A program made the translations under genes and the position numbers. A stretch of DNA of 57,187 bases from CAVRUD01 sp963849635 (GTDB lineage Bacteria; Chloroflexota; Chloroflexia; Thermomicrobiales; UBA6265), in NCBI GenBank assembly GCA_963849635.1, contig CAWKIA010000011.1, forward strand, positions 1 through 57,187, given 5' to 3'. Positions 1-8,709 of the stretch are shown here, piece by piece. Positions within the stretch are counted from its first letter, which is position 1. The number at the start of each line of letters is the position of its first letter. A model generated the notes under the pieces. It ran no database searches. It was not told where the DNA came from and saw nothing but the letters and a program-made list of their open reading frames with translations.

Positions 1-231
1 ACGAGGTGGGGATGGTTGGATCTGCCCGGCTGTATACCAAAGTCGTTAACGGAGCACAAGATGTCACGCGCCGACTGCACCGTCTTGTCGGTGCTGACCC
101 CGGGGTGAGTCCCCAAACTCTGCTACCCTCTCGACTCCAGAATCCTCGGGTGTCCCACGTCTCAACCAGGTCGCGACGGAACAGGTTTCTGGAACGAATC
201 GTTCGTTCCGCTTCCAAAGAGGTGACTTCAC

Positions 232-1180
232 ATGAACCGCCGGCACGTGCTCGCCGGGAGCATGCTTGGCCTGATTTCTCGTGGCGGGATCAATCGCTCC
301 GCCGCAGCCCACCGACGACAAGCGGCGGACTGGACGTTGGCCCTGCCCGACTCGATCACATTCGAACGGGTCACGGCCCCAACCGCCGACGATCTCGCGC
401 GGGTGGCCATGCTCGCCTCCGTCACGCGCAACACGTGGGGACCTGACGCCAATCTCTCGGGCGTCTGCTTCGACTTCGCAACGGGGGGTCCCGAGTTCGT
501 CATCGTCGAAGACGGCCTGCTGCGGGTGTCTGTCTTCGACCCGCAAGCGCCCGTGACGGACGCGCCCGACCCGCCCGCCCAGCCGACGGCGTTTTTGGCA
601 GGCGACGATCATGCCCCGGCTCCCGCGCCACCGAGCACCCAACGGGAGTTGCGGCCAGGTGATGCGATAGAGTTCCCGGACGGGTCGAAATGCGGCAAGT
701 ACGGGGATGAGCAGGACACTCCGGTCGTCTTCCTTGAGGTGACCTTCCTGCCCGGATCGGCGTCCGAGCCCGATACCAATGAAGACCTCGACATGACCGG
801 CGAGCTCCTCCAGTCGGGTTCGGCGCCGACGCGACGCGAAGTCCGCTCTGCCCATCTTGGTGGCCGGTCGCCTCCGGATCGAGACCGGCGGAGCACTGGT
901 CCTGGAAGACGTCGGAATGCCGCTGGCGCTGTATGTAGAAGAAGGCGAAGCGGCGCTGAACGCGGTCCACGAGGGAGCGTTGGCGAGAGAGACGTCGTTT
1001 GCCGAGTTCGACGCCAGCATGGCGGTGCCGCCTGGAACGGGCTTGACCCTGGTGCCCGGGAATCACATCTACGTGCCGGCAACGGCGTCCGGCACGCTGT
1101 CGGCGACAAGCGCCCTGTCTTGCCTCCTGGTGGGATTGGACTTTGGGGCGGCCGCGAGCGCGGTTAGTCGGTCCGCGTAG
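232..1180 (+). pseudogene. Exported cupin-like protein, one frameshift
   Basis: The N-terminus reads MNRRHVLAGSMLGL, a twin-arginine-like export signal. The body has the alternating hydrophobic pattern and PGDAIEFPDG turn of a cupin barrel. The first frame reads well to about position 825. The protein then continues in another frame (LVAGRLRIETGGALVLEDVG, ending VSRSA) to a TAG at 1178-1180, so one frameshift lies at about 800-850. It ends 7 bp from the stop of the convergent cupin gene. The molecular function is unknown; the fold assignment is by eye. A sequencing indel is as likely as real inactivation. Confidence 0.55.
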
Positions 1181-1187
1181 CGGTTCG

Positions 1188-1884
1188 CTAGTGTGCCTGC
1201 CAGAGCGCATACACCTTGCGCATCGGCGAGCGCATCTCCCACTCGCCCGTCCATCCACGGGAAAGATTGCCGCGTCTCCGGGGTGAAGGGTGAACGGAGC
1301 GCTGCCTGCGCTGGGGTGCAGGTGACTCCGCCGTTGAGAACCTGCATCAGTTCGCCGTAGGCGCTGAAGTCGGCGTGGAAGCGGCCGGCGTCACACTCCC
1401 AGACGCCGGTCTCCATCCCGCCGGCCGCGCTAGCCCACGAGATTCGCTCACGCGTGCCGAGCGAGCCGCCGTCGATCCCTGCGATGGGGTTCTTCTCCTC
1501 AAGCGACATTGAGCCAGCGGCGGCACCATCGATCCGAGTCGTGGATGAGCCCGCCACATGAGTGTCACCGCCGGGCCAGCCGACGAAGATCTTGCGGAGT
1601 GCGCCCTCGATCCGCCACTCCCCGCGCCAGCCAGCAGCAAATGTCATCGCGTCTCCCGGAATCAGGCTGGTCGTGGGTCCGTCCTCTTCGCCACAAGTCA
1701 GGTGGCCAGAGACGAGACGAACGAATTCCCCCACGTTCTCGAACTCGGTCGAGAACCGCCCGGGCGCGCATTCCCATAGGCCAACGGTGATGAGGCCGTC
1801 GTCACTTCGCCAGAGCTCCCGGCGAGCAGTCTCCATCGGACCATCCAGCGGCGTGGCCAAAGGGGGACAAGGCTCCGCGCTCAT
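1188..1884 (-). pseudogene. Tandem two-domain cupin protein (cupin_3/DUF861-like), two frameshifts
   Basis: Two related cupin units are visible. The first has WECAPGRFSTEF, the GHLTC strand, PGDAMTF, GWRGEW and LRKIFVGW. The second has WECDAGRFHADF, GGVTC, then after one frameshift (about 1310) HPGDAAIFP, and after a second (about 1255) WTGEWEMRSPMRKVYALW, ending AH and TAG at 1188-1190. The matching order of motifs in both halves shows that the real C-terminus is the frameshifted one. The undisturbed frame instead runs on into the neighbouring gene. The family includes ethanolamine and sugar-binding cupins; the substrate is unknown. No strong ribosome binding site is seen at the chosen ATG, so a start at the METARREL methionine (about 1836) is possible. 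Confidence 0.6.
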
Positions 1885-2402
1885 CGATCGGCAGTGACGC
1901 GATTGAATCGGCGCTGAGCCGCAACGCCGTCAACACGGTTGATGCGGACACTAGCCACCTCCTGCATGGAGCAGACAACGCGAAGGTCGGTTGGCGGACG
2001 GGGTCGGATGACGGTGGATGATAGCACTGGCAGGAGCCGGGCTCCGTCCGTTCCCATCCTGACCCCCGTCGAATGGTCCGATTCCACGGGAATCTCCAGA
2101 CGGATGCACGGTCAGGTTTGAGCAGATTGACATGCCAGCACACAACGTAGGCAAGTTCACCTATGTCGGCATCGGCAAGGTCATTTTTGCGAATGGGCAG
2201 TCGTGCGGATGAACGGGATTGCGCGATTCCGGCAATCTACAGACATCGGATCGACCGGCCCCACCTTGTGAGGCCCCACCACGCAGGGGCCGGTCGGTCC
2301 ACCTTCATCTCGGCCGCCGGTCGCCCTGCGCGCCGGCCATTTCATGCTCCAGTTGTCCGATTGTCCGATTGTCTCGTTCGACACGCTCATGGAGGAGTAC
2401 GG
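1885..2402. other. Intergenic region upstream of the YDGS-repeat gene
   Basis: This 518-bp gap separates two divergent genes. It contains a perfect 10-bp inverted repeat (GACCGGCCCC at 2253-2262 and GGGGCCGGTC at 2286-2295) and a short tandem repeat of GTCCGATT around 2353-2370. GGAGGA at 2391-2396 is the ribosome binding site of the next gene. No convincing gene is seen. The hairpin may be a leader element or the end of an upstream transcript. Confidence 0.45.
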
Positions 2403-3533
2403 ATGAAGACCAGTCTGGTGGACGGCTATCTCAACGTCCGACGGGGGGCGATTGCCCTTGCGTTGGGCGCCACGGTGAGCCTCGGCGGTATTCTCGGCGC
2501 ATTCGCGGCCGACGGCACCTTCGACGAAGGAGGTCAGGTCAAGGGCGGCGGCTACGAGGACTACGAGTACGCGGCCAGCCCCTACGAGATCACCTACGAC
2601 GATACCGTCTACATCTACGGGACCGGTACGGACGGCAAGGGCTCCTACGTCACCTACGACGGCTCCGAGTGGGGCGACTACTACGCCTGGGAAGACCAGG
2701 AGGCTGTCTACGCCTGGGACCCGGCGGCGGTCGTCTACAACGACTCCAACTACGTCTTCTACGGCAGTGAGGACGGCGGCATCTACCACAACGGCTACGA
2801 CGGCTCCGAGTGGAGCGGCTGGGAAAACCTGGCCGGCGAGTACAAGTTCGCCGCCGCCCCCTACACCTACGTCTACGAGGACACCCTCTACCTGTACGCG
2901 GTCGCCGAAGATAGCTACCTCTACCAGAAGACCTACGACGGCTCCGATTGGTCCGACTGGGCTCCGGTGAACGACGACTACGAGGCCGCCTGGTACCAGC
3001 CGTACGCGGTCGAGTGGGGCGGCTACAACAACGTCTTCTGGACCGGCAAGGACGGCAAGGTCTACTGGAACCGCTACAACGAAGACGGCTGGACGGGTGC
3101 GAAGGATCTGCCGTACGAGGCCGACGTCTACGAATACGCCGACTCCCCGTACGCGATCGGCTACTCCGAGGACGACACGATCTACGCCTACGCGAACACC
3201 AAGGACGGCGCCCCGAACTGGAACACCTTCGACGGCGAGAGCTGGAGTGGGTGGAAGGCCTACGAGGCCGAGGTCCCAGCGAAGACCAAGGGCCAGCCGC
3301 ACGCCTACGAATACGAGGGCGTCCAGCACCTGATCGTCTCCGCTGAGGACGGCCACGCCTACTACACGACCTACGACGGCTCCTACGGCGAATGGGCCGA
3401 CCTGGGCGACAACTACGCCTACGACCCGTACACCTACGAGTACGAGGACTCCTACTACCTGACCTACACCGGCGAGAACGGTTACCTGTACTACAAGGAG
3501 TACAAGGCCGGCGAAGAGGGCGGCGGCTACTAA
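2403..3533 (+). CDS. Secreted Tyr-rich YDGS/W-repeat protein, beta-propeller lectin-like
   Basis: A 376-residue protein with an N-terminal signal (basic VRRGAIALALGATVSLGGILGAFA, cleavage probably after AFA). It is followed by at least six repeats of about 45-50 residues with the pattern Y-x-x-x-YDGS-x-W-x-x-W. The repeats resemble PLL-type/fucolectin-like beta-propellers, in which each blade presents a surface Trp/Tyr site. An exported carbohydrate- or surface-binding role is inferred. The ATG at 2403 is chosen because GGAGGA lies 6 bp upstream and the signal peptide starts there. Tyr and Asp codons are almost entirely TAC and GAC, which suggests strong expression. A strong terminator follows at 3718-3747. 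The exact fold is not proven. Confidence 0.8.
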   Translation: MKTSLVDGYLNVRRGAIALALGATVSLGGILGAFAADGTFDEGGQVKGGGYEDYEYAASPYEITYDDTVYIYGTGTDGKGSYVTYDGSEWGDYYAWEDQEAVYAWDPAAVVYNDSNYVFYGSEDGGIYHNGYDGSEWSGWENLAGEYKFAAAPYTYVYEDTLYLYAVAEDSYLYQKTYDGSDWSDWAPVNDDYEAAWYQPYAVEWGGYNNVFWTGKDGKVYWNRYNEDGWTGAKDLPYEADVYEYADSPYAIGYSEDDTIYAYANTKDGAPNWNTFDGESWSGWKAYEAEVPAKTKGQPHAYEYEGVQHLIVSAEDGHAYYTTYDGSYGEWADLGDNYAYDPYTYEYEDSYYLTYTGENGYLYYKEYKAGEEGGGY

Positions 3534-3717
3534 CCCTCCAACTCAGCCCCGCTTCCCTCGTTCTCGACCAGTTGCCTTACCAGCGCGCGTATCCAGCCAC
3601 CAACCCTCCCCCGCGCGCTGGCATTCCATCCTTCCCTACCGGCTCGCACATCCCTCCCCTCCAACCTTCCCGTGCGAGCCGGTCACTCACTCCCATCTCT
3701 CCCTCATCTCTGACCCA

Positions 3718-3757
3718 GGGGCGGGCGCCAGATCTGGCGCCCGCCCCGTGGTGTTTT
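3718..3757 (+). terminator. Strong intrinsic terminator of the YDGS-repeat gene
   Basis: Positions 3718-3747 form a perfect 30-bp palindrome (GGGGCGGGCGCCAGA followed by its exact complement). GTGGTG and a T run (TTTTT) come next. It sits about 185 bp after the stop codon of the YDGS-repeat gene, in a gap without other genes. Confidence 0.85.
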
Positions 3758-3834
3758 TATGCCGTGAAAGGAGTCGCTGTGCCAGACGGCCCGCGCACCT
3801 GGGGCTGAGTGGCTTGTTGTGCGGCCCGTGGTGA

Positions 3835-4971
3835 TCAGGTCAGCTGTTCGCGCCGGGTCCTATTCCACGCCGCAAGGTCATTGAACGCGACCTTCGGCTC
3901 CCAGTAGCCGGTGGTTTCATAGGGCCGCTCGTGGTCCGATCCCCACGTCGAGACGATGCCGTAGCCGGTGAGGTCATAGTCGTATCGGGGATCGTCACTG
4001 CGGGTTGAGCCTGTGGTAATGAACTCGTAGAGATAGGAGCGTTCTGCCTGCGATTTGTCGATGTACTCCAGCGTTCCGATGATCGCCCGGGCCTGCTCTT
4101 GCTCGTCGCGGACAATCCCGTCGACGATCTCCGGCGGCGTTACGTCGTAGTCGACGATGTCCCAGGCCATCCCACCTGCGTCCGATGCTCCCCGCCAGGG
4201 CGTGCTGCCGAATTCTTTGACCCAGACCGGCTTGCCTGTTGCCGCCAGGTCGTCAATCGTCTTGATATAGGCGTCGCTGGACAGACCACTCAGATAATGA
4301 TCGATGCCGATGATGTCGAACTCATCCCAGACGAAATCCATATCCGGCGTATCGGAATAGGTGATGGGGCCGCCAAAGTGCGTGCGCGCGGTCGTGGCCA
4401 GCGCGCGAAGCATGCCATCCATTCGCCGAAAGGTGGCTTCCCAGTCCAGGTCGCCGGAGGTAATGGCGTCCATCTTCTCGAAGAAGTCATCCCCCTCGAT
4501 CATCCCGTCGGCGAAGAGGATGTACTCGCACCCGACGTCCAGCACGATCGGAATGCCGTCCTGCCGGACACGCTCCGCCTCGATCGCCACCGCGCTCAGG
4601 CGGTCGATCATCTCGGGTTGCGGCAGGAAATTGAGCCGTGTCTGCAGGTGGATGTCGAACCCGAGCTCGGCCGCAATGTTCAGCCCGGCCACGAGTTGAT
4701 CGACATCGGATCCGTAGAGGTCCACAAACTCACAGAACAATTGATCGCGGATGGCCGTGAGTTCATCCCGGTAATACTGCTCATGGCTTGCGGGACGGGT
4801 GAGTTCACCGCGGGCGAGTTCGGCGCCGAGGTCGTACTTGATGCCGCATGTGCTCGGGGTACGTCCGGTCGCCACCGGGGAGGCAACCGGCGTCGACGCT
4901 GACGCGATGCGGGTGGAAAGGGCGGCGGCGGCTGACCCGATGATGAGGTTGCGCCGAGTCGTAGCAGGCAT
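3835..4971 (-). CDS. Exported glycoside-hydrolase-like TIM-barrel protein
   Basis: A 378-residue protein. The start at 4971 gives MPATTRRNLIIGSAAAALSTRIASAS, a twin-arginine-type export signal; upstream extensions have no signal. The mature part resembles clan GH-A TIM-barrel glycosidases. Candidate acid/base Glu lies in VLDVGCEY on a central strand and a candidate nucleophile Glu in PVWVKEFGS near the barrel end, with YSDTP and DIIGIDHY strands between. The substrate cannot be told. The gene is convergent with the YDGS-repeat gene and separated from it by the strong terminator. The reading frame is intact. Confidence 0.65.
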   Translation of the reverse strand: MPATTRRNLIIGSAAAALSTRIASASTPVASPVATGRTPSTCGIKYDLGAELARGELTRPASHEQYYRDELTAIRDQLFCEFVDLYGSDVDQLVAGLNIAAELGFDIHLQTRLNFLPQPEMIDRLSAVAIEAERVRQDGIPIVLDVGCEYILFADGMIEGDDFFEKMDAITSGDLDWEATFRRMDGMLRALATTARTHFGGPITYSDTPDMDFVWDEFDIIGIDHYLSGLSSDAYIKTIDDLAATGKPVWVKEFGSTPWRGASDAGGMAWDIVDYDVTPPEIVDGIVRDEQEQARAIIGTLEYIDKSQAERSYLYEFITTGSTRSDDPRYDYDLTGYGIVSTWGSDHERPYETTGYWEPKVAFNDLAAWNRTRREQLT

Positions 4972-5424
4972 GTGAGGCTCCCTGAGCGAACAGATCGCCG
5001 GACTCCTGCTCGCAACGACAGGCAGGCGGCGAAACGGGTCGTCAGGGCCCGATGGTAGGATCACCCTGTCACGGGACTGTGGCATTGCCGTCCCGAAACT
5101 GCGAACAGGTTCTCGGGCGGTGCGGAACCGGTTACGAGCTGTGAACTGTGACCGGCACCTGGGTCGTGATCCCGACGTGAAGCGTATCGAGCCCTAGCCG
5201 GAATTGGGCTCTTGAGACGGTGTCATCCACCCAATGAGCAGTGGAGATGTCACTTCCTCCGGTTTAAGCGGAATCAAGCCGTTAAAGCGGCATGATGATC
5301 CCAACATGCTAGATTGCGCTCCAGTTGATAGCGGACCAGCGAAGTTCGGACGGTACGTCTGGTCCGGTGACCAGTGCCGCTGCGAGCCGGCGACCACCGC
5401 GGTAACAGGAATGAGACAAACGCG
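4972..5424. other. Intergenic region between divergent glycosidase-like gene and purU
   Basis: This 453-bp gap must hold promoters for both divergent genes. No riboswitch of the THF or ZTP/pfl type was recognised before purU. AGGAA at about 5406-5410 is the only purine-rich element ahead of the purU ATG. Nothing else could be supported. Confidence 0.35.
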
Positions 5425-6290
5425 ATGAAGGTAACGGAGGACCGAGGGCGGCTGCTGGTGACCTGTCCGGACCGGCCGGGGATCGTGGCGGCGGTATCGC
5501 GCTACCTGTTCGAGACCGGGGCGAACGTGGTCCATTCTGACCAGCACTCAACTGACCCGGAGGGGGGAGGTTCTTCCTGCGAGTGGAGTTCGACCTGCCA
5601 AGGCTGGCGGATCGCCTTGGCGACCTGGAGGCCGGATTCGCGCCGATTGCACATGGCTACGGCATGAGCTGGCGGTTTGCGCGAGCGGCCGTGCCGAAGC
5701 GGCTGGCGATCTTCGTCTCAAAGGAGGAGCATTGCCTGCTGGAGCTGCTCTGGCACCTGCGGGCCGATGATGTGCAGGCAGAGATTGCCCTGGTGATTGG
5801 GAATCACGCCGATCTTGCTCCCCTGGTGGCGCCCTGGGGGATTCCCTTCCACCACGTACCGCTGACGGCGGAGACCAAGGTCGAGGCAGAGCAGCGCCAA
5901 CTGGCACTGCTGGCCGGGGCAGGGGCGGACCTGGTCGTGCTCGCCCGCTACATGCAGATCCTCTCGGCCGATTTCATCGCCGGGTGGCGAGAACGGATCA
6001 TCAACATCCACCACTCGTTCCTACCGGCCTTCGCCGGAGCGCGGCCCTACAAACAGGCGAGCGAGCGCGGGGTGAAGCTGATCGGCGCGACGGCCCACTA
6101 CGTGACGGCGGACCTGGACGCGGGCCCAATCATCGAGCAGGACGTCGAACGGGTCGACCACCGCCACGACGAGGGTGATCTGCGCCGGATCGGACGGCGG
6201 ATCGAGAGGACAGTGCTGTCGCGGGCAGTGGCATGGCACGTCGAGGACCGCATCCTGGTGCATGGGAATAAGACGGTGGTCTTTGCGTGA
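5425..6290 (+). pseudogene. purU: Formyltetrahydrofolate deformylase PurU, one frameshift
   Basis: PurU hydrolyses 10-formyl-THF to formate and THF, balancing one-carbon pools for purine synthesis. The N-terminal ACT domain (GRLLVTCPDRPGIVAAVSRY, GANVVHSDQHSTDP) is followed by a formyltransferase domain with ARYMQILS, the catalytic-type IINIHHSFLPAF segment, GATAHYV and GPIIEQDVERVDH. The C-terminus is LVHGNKTVVFA. One frameshift lies in the GAGGGGGGAGG run near 5560-5570; a one-base correction there joins the two halves. The diverged copy of the last 25 codons at 7041-7116 shows that something was inserted directly behind the gene. Confidence 0.9.
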
Positions 6291-6370
6291 GGAGCAGGGA
6301 GCGCAGGTGTCCAACAATCGGCTACGGCCCTCCGCGTTCTTTAGCATGATACCCTCCGAGTTGCACGGAG

Positions 6371-6739
6371 TTGGATCGTGCACAGTGGAGGCACCTGTGT
6401 CAGAACCCCAGCACGTTTTCGTTGTTCGCCGACCCCGTTCCCGACGACGTGCAAACCACGGTTGTCACCGTGCCGATCGAGGTGTCGGACGACGGGCGCT
6501 ACGCGGTCAAGGGTGGCCAACTCTCGCTGACGATCGAGTACGACGGCATCGAGCACGTCGTGAGCGACTCGTTCTCCGATGTCTACGGCTGCGCCGATAC
6601 GTTGGAAGACGCAATCCAAGACTACACCTCCGAGCTCTATGGGCACTTCGACGAATTGATCGAACGAGCGCCGATATTGGCCCGTGGCCTTCGGCCCGAT
6701 CTGGACCGTCTCAGATCAGTCATCCAGATCCTTCGCTGA
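6371..6739 (+). CDS. HicB-like putative antitoxin
   Basis: A predicted 122-residue protein. The core (VVTVPIEVSDDGRYAVKGGQLSLTIEYDG, then YGCADTLEDAIQDYTSELYGHFDEL) has the beta-strand plus 'eAl-x-x-l' helix layout of HicB-like antitoxins and related small regulatory proteins. The start is uncertain: there is no ATG, and TTG 6371, CTG 6395, TTG 6422 and GTG 6449 are all in frame. The stop overlaps the next start (TGATG at 6737-6741), indicating translational coupling with the HicA-like partner. Base composition is more AT-rich than the neighbours. No HTH is visible, so the antitoxin role rests on gene pairing. Confidence 0.5.
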   Translation: MDRAQWRHLCQNPSTFSLFADPVPDDVQTTVVTVPIEVSDDGRYAVKGGQLSLTIEYDGIEHVVSDSFSDVYGCADTLEDAIQDYTSELYGHFDELIERAPILARGLRPDLDRLRSVIQILR

Positions 6740-7026
6740 TGGCATCGTGTGCCCGAGACAGGATCGAGTCGTCGTTTGGCGGAAAACTGGGGATGGTGCA
6801 GGAGGGAAAGCGGGATCACCGCTTCTGGGTACTCTATGTGAACGGTGAATGGGTTTGTCAGACGAAGATCTCCACGGGTACCGGGTATCGGGACTACCCC
6901 GATCACCTGTTGGCGAAGATGGCCAAATCGCTGAAGGTCAGTCGCGCGCAGCTGAACGGGTTCATCGACTGCCCGATCGATCGAGACGGCTGGATCCAGA
7001 TCCTTCGCGAGACCGGACAGCTTTAG
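6739..7026 (+). CDS. HicA-like putative toxin / small RNA-binding-like protein
   Basis: 95 residues; the start is fixed by overlap with the upstream stop (TGATG). The protein has DHRFWVLYVNGEW, TKISTGTGYRDYP, HLLAKMAKSLKVSRAQ and FIDCPIDRDGWIQIL. This pattern (basic KRDH followed by strand, then TK-S-G-GY and a closing helix with DCP) is found in small proteins often sitting behind a HicB-like partner. The central His resembles the catalytic His of HicA, a dsRBD-fold mRNA interferase. It is not a canonical HicA, so toxin activity is inferred only. The pair lies between purU and a duplicated purU tail. Confidence 0.5.
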   Translation: MASCARDRIESSFGGKLGMVQEGKRDHRFWVLYVNGEWVCQTKISTGTGYRDYPDHLLAKMAKSLKVSRAQLNGFIDCPIDRDGWIQILRETGQL

Positions 7027-7040
7027 CAGAACCCAATGGG

Positions 7041-7116
7041 TCTCTCCCGCGCCATCGCCTGGCATGTCGAAGACCGCATCCTGGTCCACGGCAACAAGAC
7101 GGTTGTGTTCGCCTGA
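7041..7116 (+). pseudogene. Second, diverged copy of the purU 3' end
   Basis: The segment translates as LSRAIAWHVEDRILVHGNKTVVFA and stop, matching the final 25 codons of purU (LSRAVAWHVEDRILVHGNKTVVFA). Differences are concentrated at third codon positions (for example GTCCACGGCAAC against GTGCATGGGAAT). It is therefore a diverged homologue of the tail, not a recent copy. Homology starts at about 7041 and has no upstream coding part. It looks like the displaced original 3' end left after an insertion into purU. Confidence 0.8.
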
Positions 7117-7473
7117 TCCGGATAGGTGGCGCGGTTTCGGCATCGGACGGGGCACCCCTCGCCACAATATGGGGTGCGTATGTGAGTAGCATCGGTGACG
7201 GATGGAGTCAGGGCCGCGGGGCCGTTGGCGCTCCATTCGTTGCCCAAGGGGCACGGTCGCCGTCCGGCCGCACATCCCGCACGAGGTGGGTGACGTCGGT
7301 GGGTAGCCAAGGCGGCCGGTCCGAGCACGCCGCTGGCGCGACCACGCGGACGGAAACCATGAACGTTCACTTTTCGGAACGGCCTCCAGCAGGGGTACGA
7401 TGCTCGCCACTGTCGGTCATTTCTGCTATAGCACTGGGCACCCGCGACCTCCCGTCGTCGCTGGAGGAGATGT
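7117..7473. other. Intergenic region with one copy of a dispersed repeat
   Basis: No gene is supported here. Positions 7264-7308 hold one copy of a 45-bp dispersed repeat (core GAGGTGGGTGACG). GGAGGAG at 7463-7469 is the ribosome binding site of the next gene. Confidence 0.5.
7264..7308 (+). repeat. Dispersed repeat, copy 1
   Basis: Core CACGAGGTGGGTGACGTCGG followed by TGGGT. Related copies lie at 8305-8353 on the opposite strand and 11527-11569 on this strand, all in non-coding DNA. The origin is unknown; it could be a mobile-element end or a small structured element. Confidence 0.5.
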
Positions 7474-8256
7474 ATGGCATCTGACGCGGAAGCTGCCGTC
7501 CCTTTGTCTCACCTCTGGCGGGTCACCGGCGAGGGCGTGGCGGCGACATTTCGGGATGGTCCCTGCTTCGAGGCGACCGGCTCGCCGGACCACTGGGCCG
7601 TGATCAGCGGCGAGCCGAGAGGAGTCTTCAACTGGCTCGCCATCCACACCGCGCACCCGGACAACGAAGCGCGGCTGCGCGCCGGCGTCGCCGCGCTCCG
7701 CGCCCGGCGGGTGCCCGCCGAGGTCATCATCGCCGAGGCGCTGGCCGCCGGCCTGGCGCCGGTGGCCCTGGACCTGGGGCTTGAGTCCCCCCATCCGGTG
7801 CCGCTCATGCTGCTGCGTCCCAACCGTCCGGCGACCCGGCCCGGCCCACCCGGGCTCGTCGTGGAGCGGGTGCGGGACCAGATCGGGTTGCGGGCTGCGA
7901 CCGACCTCCTCGCCGCCGCCTTCGGGGAGTCGGCCGAGTCGTGTGCCCGCTGCTGCGGGCTCAGCCTGCTCGCCGCGCCGGCCTTGTCGCTCTACCTGGC
8001 CCGGGCCGGGGCGGACGCGCTCAGCACCTGCTGGATCTGGCGCGATGGGCCGCTGGCCTACGTCGCGGCGATGGCGACGTCGCCCGCCCACCAGCGGCGC
8101 GGCGCCGGCCGGGCGGCCCGGACCCACGCCCTGACCGAGCACGCCGCGACGGGCGCGACGGCCGCCTCCTTGATCGCCTCCGCCGTGGGACGCCCACTTT
8201 ACGAGCAGCTCGGATTTCAGACCGTGGACACTGCCACGCTCTGGATCCTACGCTGA
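7474..8256 (+). CDS. GNAT-family N-acetyltransferase
   Basis: 260 residues with an intact frame. The C-terminal GNAT core is clear: VAAMATSPAHQRRGAGRAA is the acetyl-CoA pyrophosphate-binding motif A (Q/R-x-x-G-x-G/A), and GRPLYEQLGFQTVDTATLWI is motif B. The N-terminal half is a degenerate GNAT-like or unknown domain, so the protein may be a double-GNAT relative. GGAGGAG lies 4 bp before the ATG. The substrate is unknown. Confidence 0.8.
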   Translation: MASDAEAAVPLSHLWRVTGEGVAATFRDGPCFEATGSPDHWAVISGEPRGVFNWLAIHTAHPDNEARLRAGVAALRARRVPAEVIIAEALAAGLAPVALDLGLESPHPVPLMLLRPNRPATRPGPPGLVVERVRDQIGLRAATDLLAAAFGESAESCARCCGLSLLAAPALSLYLARAGADALSTCWIWRDGPLAYVAAMATSPAHQRRGAGRAARTHALTEHAATGATAASLIASAVGRPLYEQLGFQTVDTATLWILR

Positions 8257-8709
8257 CTGGCCTCCTCTGGATGACGTTGCCCGAGCATTTAGGCGCATCC
8301 ACAAGCATGACCCACAGGCGTCACCCACCTCGTGAGGAGGTATGTGTCCGGCCGAAGCCAATTACCCCGTCGCCGCACCGGTCTCCGGCGCCTAGCCTCG
8401 CTCCGGCTGCGCCCCGGCCTGGCGTAGGCGTCGCGCCCGGTAGGGGGCCGGGCGCTGAACCGGCCACCAGGCCAAGGTCCGAGAAGTTCCGGGAGGAAGG
8501 GCTGCGGCGAGGTGTGGGCGGTCGCGTCGAGACGAGGCTCGTCGACCTCCTTCAGGCGGCGCCCATCCCCGGCGACAGTGGCGTGGCATTGGGCCAGGGT
8601 GTCGGTTTCGTACTCCAACGTCAGCGCTTTACCCCACCAACGCACACCGCCGCCCGTTCGCCGGCCAACCCCGTTCGCAGTACAGGAGCCAGTGCCGAAA
8701 CCGGACTTA
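8257..8709. other. Intergenic region left of the IS element
   Basis: GC-rich DNA with open frames on several strands but no recognisable protein. It holds the second copy of the dispersed repeat (8305-8353, minus strand). It ends at the TTA target duplication of the IS. Confidence 0.4.
8305..8353 (-). repeat. Dispersed repeat, copy 2
   Basis: Read on the minus strand it gives CTCACGAGGTGGGTGACG followed by CCTGTGGGT, matching the copies at 7264 and 11527. Copies 1 and 2 lie in opposite orientation on either side of the GNAT gene. Confidence 0.5.

Noticed and set aside
2181..3356. A 391-codon open frame opposite the YDGS-repeat gene
   Set aside because: Its Val/Gly/Asp repeats are the antisense image of TAC/GAC-rich codons in the real gene. 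It has no signal, motif or ribosome binding site.
4972..5424. Possible THF or purine-related riboswitch before purU
   Set aside because: None of the conserved core sequences of these riboswitches could be found.
8257..8709. Protein-coding gene starting MTHRRHPPREE
   Set aside because: The sequence is part of the dispersed repeat read in one of several open frames; the frame runs into the IS element and shows no domain.
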